Shown here: in pieces, positions 22,361 through 33,861 of the stretch | How the letters are laid out: each line of letters starts with the position of its first letter | Position numbering within the stretch: the stretch's first letter is position 1 | Assembly: GCA_036426205.1 (NCBI GenBank) | Contig: CM071567.1 | Location: 287,916,145-287,980,144 of the forward strand | Length of the DNA stretch: 64,000 bases | Reading direction: 5' to 3' | Origin: Ascaphus truei | Lineage: Eukaryota > Chordata > Amphibia > Anura > Ascaphidae | Made by a program: the position numbers and the translations under genes | The notes under the pieces: generated by a model | Databases searched by the model: none | What the model was told of the DNA's origin: nothing | What the model saw: only the letters and a program-made list of their open reading frames with translations

Positions 22361-23630
22361 CACATGTGGCGGTGGCAAGGCAAACTGGAAAAAACTTTTG
22401 GCAGGCTTATGTGGTTTACATGCACTACAAGAGCACATTTGAAGGAACCCCTAGTGATAAAAGGTTTTTGAGACAAGAAGATTTGAGTTCACTTTGTGAA
22501 ACACTGAGATCCAATTGTTCTCGCTCTACGATATACAAAAGTAGGACCAGAATCCACATATTTTTAAGTACAGGGTCCATGGATAAGACATTCCAATGTT
22601 TTGAAATTATAGAGTTTACTTTTCCACTTGTTTACTAAATTGTGAAATAAAAAGAGGACATTTGTTTTTTAATTCTGTCAGTCCATGTGAGTCCTGTTAA
22701 TACCAATTGTCTTAACATTGTTAGCAAGGCGAGAATCTCCAATTGGATGTGTGGGCAACAATGATGCTCTTCTGTATGTAATGCATTTTCAATGCAATTG
22801 CTAAATGTGATTTGGGGTATCCCCTTTCCAAAAATCTCCTTGTAAGTTCCTCAGACTGAGAAAGGAAACCACTCAAGTGGAACAATTCCTTCTCAGTCTG
22901 AGGAACTGTCCCCTTGGTATGGCCTTTATGACATGGGGTGGGTGGCAGCTGTCCGCCCTAAGAAAGGTGTTCCTGCATTTTGCTTCCTATAAACATCCGT
23001 TTGGATTTTTTGTCTATGTCTACAAATTATTATATTCTTATCATTATAACCTTGAACATGCCTTATCATGCAATATTATGCCAATATGTAAGCTTAAGTT
23101 CTTTGATGTCTCTGTGGGATACTTCATATTTTATAATGGTTGTATTTCCCTGGTTCCAATGATTTAGGTACACAATCTGTGTTATGCAGTATATATGTGT
23201 AATATGTCTTTAAATTTACTTTTCTTGCACATTTTTTTAATCATGTCTAGAGGTTTTTATTTTTAACTTTTTTCTGTATATAACTTAGTTGCAACACAGC
23301 TAGTTTTTTAATCCACCTTGTTCATGTTTTTTCTTGATATAATAGTACCCTTTATTAAGCATTAGTTTAGTTTAATATAGCTTTATTTCGTTTATATATG
23401 CTTGTCCAGTTAGCAGCAATGTATTTTGTTCTGCTGGAATGGTCAATAAAGCTTTGTTATTGTGTTCCTATGTTTTCCCACATCCAAGATGGCCACAATG
23501 CCTTTGGTACTTCCTTTTGCCCTTAGATCGGCACTGAGTCGCTCTGTTATGACGTCATCAGGTTCCGATTTTTGGCGCGAAACGGCCCACAGGTAAGAGG
23601 GTATATAATGGATGTTATCACATTGTGTTT

Positions 23631-23675
23631 TATCCTTGAAAAAGAACGCTGTGACGTTCGACAGCGTGTGGATGG
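23631..23675 (+). ncRNA. Hammerhead-like motif H4 (PLE-B right arm)
   Basis: This is the inverted partner of H3: TATCC, TTGAAAA, a perfect hairpin GAACG-CTGTGA-CGTTC, then GACAGCGTGT in place of GAAACGCGTT. The stem II hairpin is better kept than in H3, while the GAAA box is lost. Confidence 0.45.
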
Positions 23676-23786
23676 GTCTTTTGTCACATTAAAGTGCCCT
23701 TTTAATCATTTTTTGTCCTGGGTTCTTCCTGCTCCGTTTGTGCTGGTGCGCTTTTTGGTCTCCCTTTTCCCTGTACACCCCGATAT

Positions 23787-24660
23787 CCTGTTTCAGTCTC
23801 TCAGTCTGCCTCCTGTAGCACCGTGGCTTTGCTTACTGCAGATCTCTCTCAGACGTACTTCTTGGTATGACGTCACTCAGATCTCGTCACTGGGGCTGTA
23901 TGGAAGCTCCTGAGGTCCAAATCGGCATGTAAAAATGATCGATCATGATATTCAAAGTCCAGTGCCAATAAACTTGCTGATGGGCTTATGTAGAAGGAGA
24001 TACAGTATTGTACTCCTAAGATAAACGCAATTACACTATCCTACGCGTTTCGTTTAGCAAAACTACTTCAGGTACATGTATATCAGTGTCCTATGTCTAA
24101 CAAGGAGCAAGGACTGCCGACTAACCAACTCACAAATCGTAGTGCAACCACCACTCAAAAGCGGGAGGCTTGGCTTGTTGCACCCGTCAGAGGAGGGGGC
24201 GTACCGAGGGGCACAGGTAGCTGACGAGCAGGAAATTTGAATTGGCCAATGGGAACCGTGCCTATGAGCAACAGCTTACCCTTGCCAGCCCCATACCTCC
24301 TGCTGGGTAGGTTCCACAGTGTCTGAAAGAAAAAAAGGGTCTCCTCCGCAGGGAGCCTTTGTCTCTGGACCTGGTTCTCCACCATTCCCTGCTAAACCAG
24401 ATGTGTTAATATGAATTATAATTATTGTTATTCTTGTCTTCACAATATATGGTCCCTAATATAAATCCTTTGTGTTCATATAAAATATTTTATTTTACAT
24501 TGGATATGTTCATATATTTTTTAGTTTATATTTAGTTTTGTATATTTTTATTAATATTTTATATTTAGAGCATTTAGTATAATTGATTGTATAGCAAATA
24601 ATCTATTGAAGCTTTTAAATAATCTAGTTCATTTTCCAATAGGAATTGCAGGTATTTAAA
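23787..24660 (-). other. PLE terminal fragment and unassigned sequence
   Basis: The hammerhead-like motif at 24035 marks this as the end region of another PLE in minus orientation. 24110-24420 is CpG-containing single-copy-looking DNA with a 76-codon minus frame of unknown nature; 24430-24650 is AT-rich. No gene is supported. Confidence 0.4.
24035..24078 (-). ncRNA. Hammerhead-like motif H5
   Basis: Read on minus: GTAC, CTGAAGT (A9 changed to T), hairpin GTTT-TGCT-AAAC, GAAACGCGTA, GGAT. Stem II is a clean four-base-pair hairpin. Stem I has a mismatch at its second pair. Confidence 0.5.
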
Positions 24661-26340
24661 TGTAGCAGAAATGCCAAGTTGTTATTTTGCCTGAGGAAAT
24701 GGGCGTATCTCATGAAATGCATGGGGTATTGGGGAAGATTTGTGTTGCAGTGGAGTCGCACCAACATGCAAGGAGGCTCTTTTTTTCCTAGATCGATTGA
24801 ACAATTTAAAGAGTACACTATTTGGCCACGCACTGAGATTCTATTAGAGATGATCCCAGATGATTTTTGCTGTAACCAGCACACATCGGGCACCTGCGGG
24901 TGACAGATGCTGAGGCTTGGATTGAGATCTGCTGTGTAAATCATGCATCACTGGAGATGATCAGCAATACCCTCCTAGAGGGAGAGTCACAAACTAGTAA
25001 TATCAGTAAAAACTGCAGACATCTGATGCTGGGACCACCCTGAAAAGGAATGACAGCACGACAGTATGTGTGGTGATATGAGTTTTTGAAATGTGAACAT
25101 TGTATGGGAATTATAATTATTTAGGATTTATACTATTTCTAGTAAACTTTAATACACTATTTGCATCTTTTGCACTTTTCCCTTTTTACATTTCTATATA
25201 CAGGCTGAGAGCAACCTGGATTAAGCAGCAGGACACCGTGTTTTATGAAGATCTAATGCAAAGAGTAATTTGTGGAGGGCCTGAAAAAGATTTCTGTCCT
25301 CCCTTTCTTGAACAGATCTATTCCTTCTTCATCATTAGAGGACTATGCTTGGACTTTTACATAAGTGATTTTTCACACATTAACACAACATGTGTATTTT
25401 TGTGTAATGGTTTTTGTAATTGATGTATGCCTTTAACCTATTTTGGTTCACTGTGTATCATAGAGATTCTGATGCCCTTATATACAGTAGCACATAAACT
25501 ATTCATTTAATTACACTATTCAATTCATTTTATATTGATTATTTATAGACCTAATTAAGCACTCTTCGAATATCTTTTTTCATCCTGCAGCTGCAAGCAG
25601 CCTTCCTTTAAAGAGGCCTGTCTTAAACTGGCCCACTTTAAGCTGCATACAATGTGGACTTGACTCTATTAAATGATGCAGTGGCAGGTTTCATTGCTGA
25701 AGTGAGGATACAATTGTGGGGCACAGATTGGATGCCCAATCAGAGATTGATAGAAATTAAGGATTAAAAATGGGGGTGTGATGATTCAGGAGGGAGCATG
25801 GAGCATGTACTGTACCATCTAAAATTAAATAGGTTACATCTCAAATTAAATGTGAACTAAATGCATCTGTAAACTTCAGGGGGACCACTCTGTAAAGTCT
25901 GACTCATTGTTTTACGTTATTTGGCTCCACTGGCTTCAAAAGAATATAAATAATAATATGATTCTGAAGTTGAATGATAATGCTATTAAATAGGGCAATT
26001 AAAATGTAAGAGATAAAGGATTTGTTAAATCTAACTAATCTCAAAAATCCTTTGTTTCTTTGTAGTGCAAATGTCCTAGATTTTAAGTTATGTGAGCTTG
26101 CATTTAATATTTTGAAAATAAATACACTTAAATAAAAACCACTACAATTTATCAGCAACACGGACTGATTTTTTGCATTCCTTAGTACTTGTTAGTATTC
26201 TTTATTAATGTTAGTTATTGTAAATAGAAGAAATGTACGAAGATTTCTGTCAAGAATTGATGTGTGAACGCATCAGAGTTCATTTCATATCATCTTCATG
26301 AATGCTTAGGAGATACAGAATACAAGATAAAAAGTTCCTT
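24661..26340 (+). other. PLE terminal fragment and AT-rich unassigned DNA
   Basis: The motif at 24684 suggests that the following sequence (to about 25450) is a PLE terminal region. The rest is AT-rich with short frames (107 codons at 25100, 85 on minus at 25904) lacking recognisable domains. Confidence 0.35.
24684..24730 (+). ncRNA. Hammerhead-like motif H6, CpG-decayed
   Basis: CTGAGGA is intact, followed by an extra A and a five-base-pair hairpin (ATGGG with CTCAT, one wobble). Then comes TGAAATGCAT where CGAAACGCGT is expected. All three differences are CpG transitions. Cleavage is not expected. Confidence 0.5.
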
Positions 26341-26419
26341 TCAAAACAGGATGATCAAATGATTTATTTCCATCAGGGTAACGAAACAAAATAGAGATAT
26401 GCACACAAAGATTCTCACA

Positions 26420-26760
26420 ATTCTCAACTTAGATGCTGTATCCTCCTGCTTGTCTAGGATTTCGTCTAGCTGGACCCACAAGTAATGAAAGTGTTTACTC
26501 CTCCCACTACCCACCCGAGAGGCCTTACCACCCACCATGGAGCAACTACCACCTTCACCCACTTGCTCTTCACCCAATAAACTGTACAATAGAAACATCA
26601 ATACAATACATTGAACAACCCCCACATGCCCCTTCCCCCACAACACATACAGTACAGTAATGGGCAAAATCCCTATTATCCATATCTGGATAATAGCTCA
26701 TTTGCCCATTAAAAAATAAAACATAACCAAAACATTACCCAGCCAGCATGATGTTACCTG
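26420..26760 (-). repeat. Copy of the hairpin/palindrome repeat family
   Basis: The palindrome TATTATCCATATCTGGATAA near 26675, flanked by GGGCAAA and TTTGCCCATTA, matches those at 17008 and 17994. The CCACCCGAGAGGCCTTACCA block corresponds in inverted orientation to the GGTTAGGCCTC-type blocks of 17650-17740. Confidence 0.6.
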
Positions 26761-27490
26761 GTAACATAGTTACATAGTAGATGAGGTTGAAAAAAGACAT
26801 GCATTCATCAGGTTCAACCTATGCTAAATTTAGACAACAGATACTTTATCCTATATCTATACTTACAGAATATTGATCCAGAGGAAGGGAAACAAAAAAC
26901 TCCAGTGACATATCATCCAATGATATCTCATAAGAAAAAAAATAAATTCCTTCCTGACTTCAAGAATTGGCAATCGAGTTATTCCACGGAGTCCATCCAT
27001 CCTATGTTTACTTATTTGGTATATCTCTGTATACCTTTCCTTCCTAAAATAGATGTCCAACCATTTTTTTAACAAAAATATTGTTTCTGCCATCACAGTC
27101 TCCATGGGTAATGAATTCCACATTTGACTGCCCTTACTGCAAGGAACCCTTTCCTTTGTTGCTGGTGAAATCTCCATTCCTCCAACCTTAAGGGATGACC
27201 AGAGTCCTTTGTACTGCCCTTGGCATGAATAGTTCTTTTGAAAGCTCATTGTACTGTCCCCGAATATATTTGTATATAGTTTTCATATCCCCTCAGATGC
27301 CTCTTTTCTAATGTAAATTAATCTAATTTAGCTAGCCTCATCTCATATGTTAGATTGCCCATCCCCTTTATTATTGTGGTGGCTTTTCTCTGCACTCTCT
27401 CTAGTTCCATAATGTCTTTTCTAATGAGTGGTGCCCAAAATTGTACTCCATATTCAAGGTGTGGTCTTACTAATGCTTTTTAAAGGGGCA
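26757..27490 (-). pseudogene. CR1/Rex-type LINE, C-terminal end of RT and 3' tail
   Basis: On the minus strand from 27490 downward the frame reads KALVRPHLEYGVQFWAPLIR, then KDIMELERVQRKATTIIKGM, LTYEMRLAKLD and, after stops, LEKRHLRG. This is the typical C-terminal block of CR1-group reverse transcriptases (RPHLEYxxxxWxP, LExVQRRAT). Downstream is sequence ending in GGTAACATAGTTACATAGTA on the plus strand, the 3' end. The element is 5' truncated, lacks the RT catalytic core and is broken by several stops. It is a different family from the LINE at 3553. Confidence 0.8.
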
Positions 27491-29150
27491 TAATTATGTT
27501 TTCTTCCCTTCCATCCATTGCCCGTGTAATGCAATATATGTAAATTAAAGTTCTACTTACCCCTGCCAGGGTGAAGGCCATCCTTGTCCTCCTCGTTTTT
27601 CTCTTCTTCAGAGGGCACCAAAATTAAAATAAAAAACTAAATACTAGCCACTAACACCTTAATCACCTTTAGAGATAATTAAACACTATGGAAATTAAAG
27701 GGTTAACCCTCCCTCCTGCTACCAACCCGGGAGGCCTAACCACCCTTCCTGGGGCAACTATCCCCACCTCCTGTACCCATTGATTTGCACAGTGGCACAC
27801 AGGGTTGCCACTATGGCAGTCAATATGAAAGCTTCAAATAAAAAAAAAACTAGCACCAAATAAAAAAGACACTCAATTTCAATAATAAAAAAAATGCCAA
27901 TAAATGAATTGATTGGCACAGTGGCACACCAATGCTCTATGGGCATAGTTTGCCACTATGACAGTCAATGTGCAAGCTGCAAATAAAAAAAAACAGCACC
28001 AAATAAAAAAGACATTCAATTTCAATAAAACAAAACATTCCAATAAACGAATTGATTGGCACAGTGGCACAGTGGAACTATGGCAGTCGATGGGCAAGCT
28101 ACAAATAAAAAAAACAAACACCAAATAAATGACAGTACATTTTTATAATAAATTTAAAAAATGCCCATAAACCAATTGGTTGGCACAGTGGTACACTATA
28201 CTTTATGGGCATGGCTGCCACTTTGGCAGTCAATGGGCAACTTGCAAATAAAAAAACAAGCAGCAAATCAAAGACATTACATTTGAATAAAATAAAAATA
28301 CCAATGCAAATGCAAACCTAAAAAAATACACAATGAAATAAAATACAATTCTTGTATTTCTTACTTTTGATGTCTTTATCCTCCGAATCCGATTCCAGCA
28401 GTAACAGCAGCAACTCTTGGTCCACACACAATACGCCTCAACAGCCGATTGTCTTCTGGTAAGTTCTTTAGTTCCTTTCTTCTTCTTTCTGTCCTTCTTT
28501 CTTTGTTATTCAATATGGGGCGAATGTGTTCTTGTCATCTCCTTGGGCTCAAATAAAACAGGACAAGCCTTATATAAGGCCTGTAACTTCACATTTGAGT
28601 GTCAAATGGTACGTGTCCAATCTGATTGGCTGAATAACCATGTTCCTGTATTTTTTTTCTTTTAAAGGATGTGCCATCATCTTAAAGGGATGATGTCACA
28701 TCCTTAAAAAAATGGCTGTCGTCACATGATACTACAACAAATCGGATTGGAGATGTACCATGTTATGCAATATACTGTATATATATATTCTAGGCAGAGT
28801 TATGTGAAATAGTTAGATAAACTTGCGTACAATTGTTTTCAAAATGAGGAAGTATGTACATACCACAGTAATTCCCTTATGCCCTCCATCTAGGCTTGAT
28901 CTGGGATAGCTTTCCTCTCTACACGACTATTACTCTATATATATAGGCAATTAGTAGTTCCTCTTTCTTAGACCGTTTCTGCTATTATAGTACAGACTTT
29001 GTCTGCTATTATAGACTTTGTAGGCATGCCACTGTGACAATCAATTGGTTTATTGGCATTTTTAATTTTATTATTGAAATTGAATGTCTTTTTTTTATTT
29101 GGTGCTGTTTTTTTTTATTTGCATCTGTCATATTGACTGCCATAGTGGTA
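27491..29150. mobile_element. Foldback-like element with tandem subrepeats
   Basis: From about 27770 to 28320 four copies of a 120-140 bp unit lie in tandem, each with TTGATTGGCACAGTGG, GCCACTATGGCAGTCAATG and CAAATAAAAAA blocks. At about 29030-29150 one unit occurs in inverted orientation (CAATCAATTGGTTTATTGG ... GACTGCCATAGTGG). Between them is an AATCTGATTGGCT and ATGATGTCAC-rich core resembling the centre of the foldback at 10205. Tandem subrepeats inside inverted arms are the layout known from foldback transposons. No coding sequence is seen. Confidence 0.65.
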
Positions 29151-29151
29151 A

Positions 29152-29520
29152 TTGTCACGGGAGAACAGGTTATTTACACCTTTTTACCGGGATCAATCAT
29201 TGAGCAAAACAAGGTAATTAAATAAATTGTAGTCTATTTTGCATAAATTCGCTTACAAAAAGACACACACTTTAGGACCGGGATTGGTGTGTAGCGATCT
29301 GTACTTTTCTTCCCTGTGTGTAGTTAATTTGCTACAAGGGTCAGCTACAAGCAGGGTCTCTATACAGACACCCACCTGCTACATTATATGTTGATATACT
29401 CTATCATGTATGTATGTGATTTAATCATCACTGGGTTTGCTGTGATCTAAGAAAAATGTTTTTCTCTGTTTATTTGGCAGTACACTGTCACTGATTGTTT
29501 GCAAGTGTCTATACATTAGG
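29152..29520 (+). mobile_element. LTR-like segment (TGTCACGGGAG start)
   Basis: The start and internal ACACCTTTTTACCGGGATCA block resemble the segment near 19995. TGTC is a common LTR start. No second copy, primer binding site or coding region is visible nearby, so this may be a solo LTR or fragment. Confidence 0.35.
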
Positions 29521-29521
29521 G

Positions 29522-29607
29522 CAGTGGTTCCCAACCCCAGTCCTCAAGGACCAGTAACAGTGCAGGTTTTAAGGATACCCCGGGTTGAGCACAGGTGATT
29601 TAGGGCC
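29522..29607 (+). mobile_element. hAT-like transposon end fragment
   Basis: CAGTGGTTCCCAACCCCAGT followed by CCTCAAGGACC matches the widespread end type of hAT non-autonomous elements (CAGTGGTTCTCAAC). The other end is missing; sequence with Harbinger-like end character begins right after it. Confidence 0.6.
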
Positions 29608-30939
29608 TCATGCAGTAAGTGTTGATAAGGATTTTTTCGGCATTTTATAGCCAAAATTGGGTTTGAGATTCAGTAAGCGCCGATAAGTGCTTGATTTCGG
29701 CAGGTTTCGTAGCTGATAATTTTGTTATGGCCAGTCTGCTGCCGATAAGCCTGTTTTCGGCACTGATCGCCACTTTTTTAAATTGGCTGTATTCAAGTAG
29801 CAAAATCAGCTTATCGGGGCTGATCGGCACTAGGAAATTGAGATTTTATGGCCAATTTCTCCCGCCAACTAAAGTTGGCAAGTTGGAGGGGAGAACGATC
29901 ACTAAGGCTGCCGGAATGGCACTTAGAAAAAAAAACTCTTCTGTACATCAATGGAGTCAATGGAGCGAGGACGTATAACAGTATAGTACTGTTTACGTTT
30001 CATTGCTCACAATACAAAGGTGATTTGCATTACAGTGTGGGGGTCATTCCCTGCACTGTGTCACAGCTGACGTGTATTATTTGCATAACATTGTACTTTT
30101 AGATGTTTTCATCATTTGCGTGTCACATTACTCATCATGTGATGATGTGTCAAGGGAAAATCCTATACTCAACTCTTAAAGGAGAACCTCACATCATATC
30201 ACACATTTTACTGAACTGAGCGACAATTATTTATATGATGTTACACATGTTACACATCTAACACATACACCGTATATTCATGTTGTATTACATTACACAA
30301 TGCTTGTAATGTGTAACGCATCTTTAAATGTTCATGTACATCTTTCTTCTCATGTTTACATGTAGTTTGGGTCCTCCCTTTTTTCATGACGTCACTTATT
30401 GGACACTCAATCACATTGCATGTTCACATTGTAACCGTTGCATTACAAGCACTTCAACCTAACTTCTACACACATGTACAGTAATTAATCATTGTGACAC
30501 CTTTCAAACTGATTCGATAGCAACTATCCTCATTACATAAATGCATGCATATGCACACGAGAATTCATTGTTGTCAACATGTGACAATAACATGGCTAAT
30601 TACACATGTTACAGCAAACTTTTTCCACGTCAATCTCAGGCTTTTTGTCTAATTACATGACTGACTGTTGCTTTCAGAAGTCTTACATGCATTGCACATT
30701 ACACTAATTATTTTCAAGCAATGTTTGTACAAAGCTTCACGTTACATCATTGTCAAATATCATGATTCCCTGCTGAATACACAGAACAAATACTTCTAAG
30801 ATCAACTGCAGACAGCTTGGGACAGAAGTACTTTAATATGTTAATGTAACACCTTGCATTTTACTATGTCACCTGACATCATCACATACCTATTTACAGG
30901 ACGCCCATTACCTGCTCATTCACAGCTACTCATTTCAAA
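29608..30939 (+). other. Probable Harbinger left end and 5' flank of transposase
   Basis: TTAGGGCCTCATGCAGTAAG near 29605 resembles a PIF/Harbinger terminus (3-bp TWA target, GC-rich start). Subterminal GCCGATAAG and CTTATCGG strings occur in both orientations to about 29830. The remaining 1 kb is AT-rich with ACATG-rich strings and no gene. I could not find the matching right end, so ownership of this end by the transposase is inferred from position. Confidence 0.4.
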
Positions 30940-32137
30940 ATGTTGCGATTGTTTAGGAGATGGAGGAACATTCTTTTTCATGACATGCTTGCTGATCAAG
31001 AGAATGACATAGGGCAAGGGAGGGACAGAGCCAGGGACAGTGACAGGGACAGGCACGCGGATACGACAGGGACAGGGAGAGGGACAGGCCGAGGGAGAGG
31101 TAGAGGGACAGGAGATCAGAGGAGAAGACAGAGGAGACAAGTTGTGCCTCGTCCGCGTGTGTACAGGGAGAGAACCCTGTTAGATGGGATGAGTGAGGAG
31201 GAGATAGTCAGTCGCTATCGTTTGAGTTCAGCAGCAATCTTATCTCTTTATGAGGAGATAAGGGGAGATTTAGACTTTTTGACAGCCAGAGGTCGTGCAG
31301 TCCCTGGGCTTGTTAAAATGCTGTGCTCATTACATTATCTTGCTTCCGCGTCATTCCAGACAACTGTGGGCATAGTGGGCGGGGTCTCGCAATCTACATT
31401 CTCGCGGGCCTTTACCCAGTTTCTCTATGCACTCAATAGACGCGCTAGGAATTATATTCATTTTCCTACAGAGGCGACAGAGTGGCTGGAAGTCAGGAAT
31501 GGCTTTTATAATATAGCAGGGATACCATGTGTGCTGGGTGCAATCGATTGCACACATGTTGCTTTGATTGCACCTAGTCAGAGTGAGCATGTTTACCGCA
31601 ATCGTAAGCACTACCATTCACTCAATGTACAGGTAGTATGTGATGCCACTATGAGGATAATGCATGTGGTACCCAAATTCCCTGGTTCCAGTCACGATTC
31701 CTCTATCCTGAGGAACTCTTCAGTCTTCCATGCGTTCGAAGAGGGACATTTTGAACATGGTTGGCTGCTGGGTGAGTACACATTTGGATGTTCTAACACA
31801 AAACACATTTTTCTTTAGGAATGTTGTAATTGTAGAATCTTATCACTAATGTAAGCTTATGTGTGCTCCATTCATTATAGGTGACTCAGGATACGGAATT
31901 AGGCCGTGGCTCTTGACTCCGGTGCTAAACCCTCAAACTGAAGCAGAGGAGAGGTACAATGCAGCCCATATATCTACAAGATCTGTTATAGAGAGGACAT
32001 TTGGCCTACTCAAGACCAGATTTAGTTGTCTCGACAGAACTGGTGGGGCTCTTCTATACAAGCCTCAAAAAGTGTCTGATATTATCCTTGCCTGTTGCAT
32101 TTTGCACAATGTTGCACTCAGACACAATGTACAATAA
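30940..32137 (+). CDS. PIF/Harbinger-type transposase (HARBI1-like), two exons
   Basis: Exon 1 is 30940-31771 and exon 2 is 31881-32137; the 109-base intron starts GTGAGT and ends TTATAG. Splicing joins WLLG to DSGYGIRPWLLTP in frame, giving 362 residues, close to the usual length of HARBI1-type proteins. Residues about 20-70 are an Arg/Gly/Asp-rich low-complexity stretch. The nuclease triad is visible: VLGAIDCTHV (D), GSSHDSSILRNS (D) and RSVIERTFGLLK (E), with the family block YNAAHISTRSVIERTFG. The DDE domain catalyses cut-and-paste transposition. A second Harbinger protein with a Myb-like domain is normally needed for nuclear import and DNA binding; I did not find one. Within the spliced frame there is no lesion, but the reading frame continues beyond the stop (see 32138). 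Whether it is an element copy or a domesticated gene cannot be told here. Confidence 0.85.
31772..31880 (+). other. Intron of the Harbinger transposase
   Basis: GTGAGTAC at the 5' site and TTCATTATAG at the 3' site. Without removal, the frame stops shortly after the GTGAGT, at 31818. With removal, the conserved G-D-S-G-Y motif forms across the junction. Confidence 0.85.
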
Positions 32138-32284
32138 GACATAGCTGAGCCTTTGGTAGATGAGCATCCCACCCATGTAGCTGCTGAGCATCCCACCCAT
32201 GTAGCTGCTGAAAATGAACAAACAGCCAGTGGTGGCCAGACACGCCAGAATCTCATAAATTCATTTTTTTCTTGTAAGTAAAAA
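32138..32284 (+). pseudogene. In-frame extension after the transposase stop
   Basis: After the TAA at 32135-32137 the same frame stays open for about 48 codons: DIAEPLVDEHPTHVAAEHPT, a 24-base tandem duplication (DEHPTHVAA/EHPTHVAAE), then QTRQNLINSFF. A hydrophobic LIxxFF-like end is usual for Harbinger transposases, so the TAA is probably a nonsense change that removed the original C-terminus. Whether the shorter protein works is unknown. Confidence 0.55.
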
Positions 32285-33861
32285 CATATATGTTCATAGT
32301 ACTACTTTTATAGATTAATTATGTTATATTAACAATAATGTTTTTTTATATAACCTTCTGTTAGGACACAGATTAATATGGGTTGCACACCTTTCTTTTC
32401 TCTGCTGTGTGCACAAAGGGATGTGGCACCGGTATGTTATTGTTGCACAGGTTATATAATCCCTCTTCAATTGTACATTAGTTGTGTGTATGTGAATACA
32501 ACTGGGGTAACAAATCAGTAATATTTTAGCATTGTGTTGTTCCTTATGCAAACACAATACACATAGTATGGCCATAGTCATTCATTCTTGCAGTATGCTT
32601 ACATACAATGTTATTGTTGCAGTGTAACATGTACATCCATATGATGTGTACACCAGCCTAGTTTACATTTTGAATGTGATTAAATATACATGGTGTTGCA
32701 CATTTAACACCAAATACACACTTTGCTGTGTTGCTTACGGTACTAAAGATGGCATGTCAATGTTTGCAATTTATATATTGTTCCATTGCATTATAGGTAT
32801 ATCTCCAGTATGACTGATCATGGTATGTATATTTGCTGACATCTGTCATAAGATGTGCCTACCTCAATATTCGTATAATTATTTGAAGTAAAAACCCAAC
32901 ATATTGGTTAAAAGAAAAATGTTACATACATGTACTTTCTGTATCATGTACATGCATTTAGCTACTATTGAGGTTTCATGTGCATTGTATTATAAAATCA
33001 TTACTCCCATTTCATCACATTTAATGTATGTTCCCTTATAAATTCTATTAATGTAATATAGAGGTGTTTGGAGAGAAGGGGATAACTGTACTTATTTGTT
33101 TACTTACGGGAGCTCATTCATCACGGATGCAATTGACTGATCATAACACTCCATGCATGAATGCCTGTAATCACAACAATGCGTTGTACATCTTATATTT
33201 AGCAATGTAGGTGATTATTAATGCTAGAAATTAATAGTCAACATTAATTAAACATTGTCACATGTGTATGTATAAGTCACACATGTGTGTTGATGTGACC
33301 TACATGTAACAAGTGTCAAACTGTAAACAAAAGCACAATTGTGTCAAAATTTTTACTGTAATGTAGCATTTCTAATTTCCCACAATGACAATGTTGTTAA
33401 TATATTTGGAATATCATTGACGTCACTTCATCATTATCATGATGATAATTAACAAGTATTCTCAACATATAAACGTCAATCACATGCACATTAGCATAGG
33501 CACACTTTTTAAGACAACTGTTTGTGTCTGTATCAATTTGTGTATGATCCATGTATAACACCGACAAATGATAACAGCAGGTTTATTATGGTAGCTTATA
33601 TCATCATATTGACTGTACTATTTATGTTTTGAACGTTTATTAAACACAGTAAAGTATAGTTAGTTTGGTAAATGAAATATACACATAAACCAACTTCATT
33701 ACATGATGTTGATGTAATATTCAGAACATCATGCATTGTAGGGGACCACAACATCTTGCCAATAACATTATTTGCTACAGTCCCAAACCATTTTATCAAC
33801 ATACCCATGTAACAAGAGATTTTTAACAAGAAATGGCTAGTTGGTTGTAAGTGTCCTTTAC
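32285..33861. other. AT-rich sequence 3' of the transposase, nothing recognised
   Basis: Strings rich in ACATGTA and TTACATT are frequent in both orientations, as in the 5' flank (30100-30900), which suggests that both flanks belong to one element. No coding region, RNA gene or element end was identified. Confidence 0.4.

Larger units (their letters stand above)
20898..23786 (-). mobile_element. PLE-B: PLE insertion with an inverted copy of its own 3' end
   Basis: The 16 bases CTGTACACCCCGATAT occur at 20898-20913 and 23771-23786 and look like a target duplication. The left arm (about 21163-21890, minus) and right arm (about 23030-23770, plus) are inverted copies, sharing AAAAAGCGCACCAGCAC, GTACACAATCTGTG-type and CTAGTTTTTTAATCCACC-type blocks. 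The GIY-YIG region at 22020-22360 lies in minus orientation. Just inside the left repeat, read on minus, TTGAGCGC precedes TATTTTC; a similar TTGAGCGC...TATTTTT sits at the right end of the PLE-E/F pair, suggesting a common 3' terminus. Confidence 0.7.
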
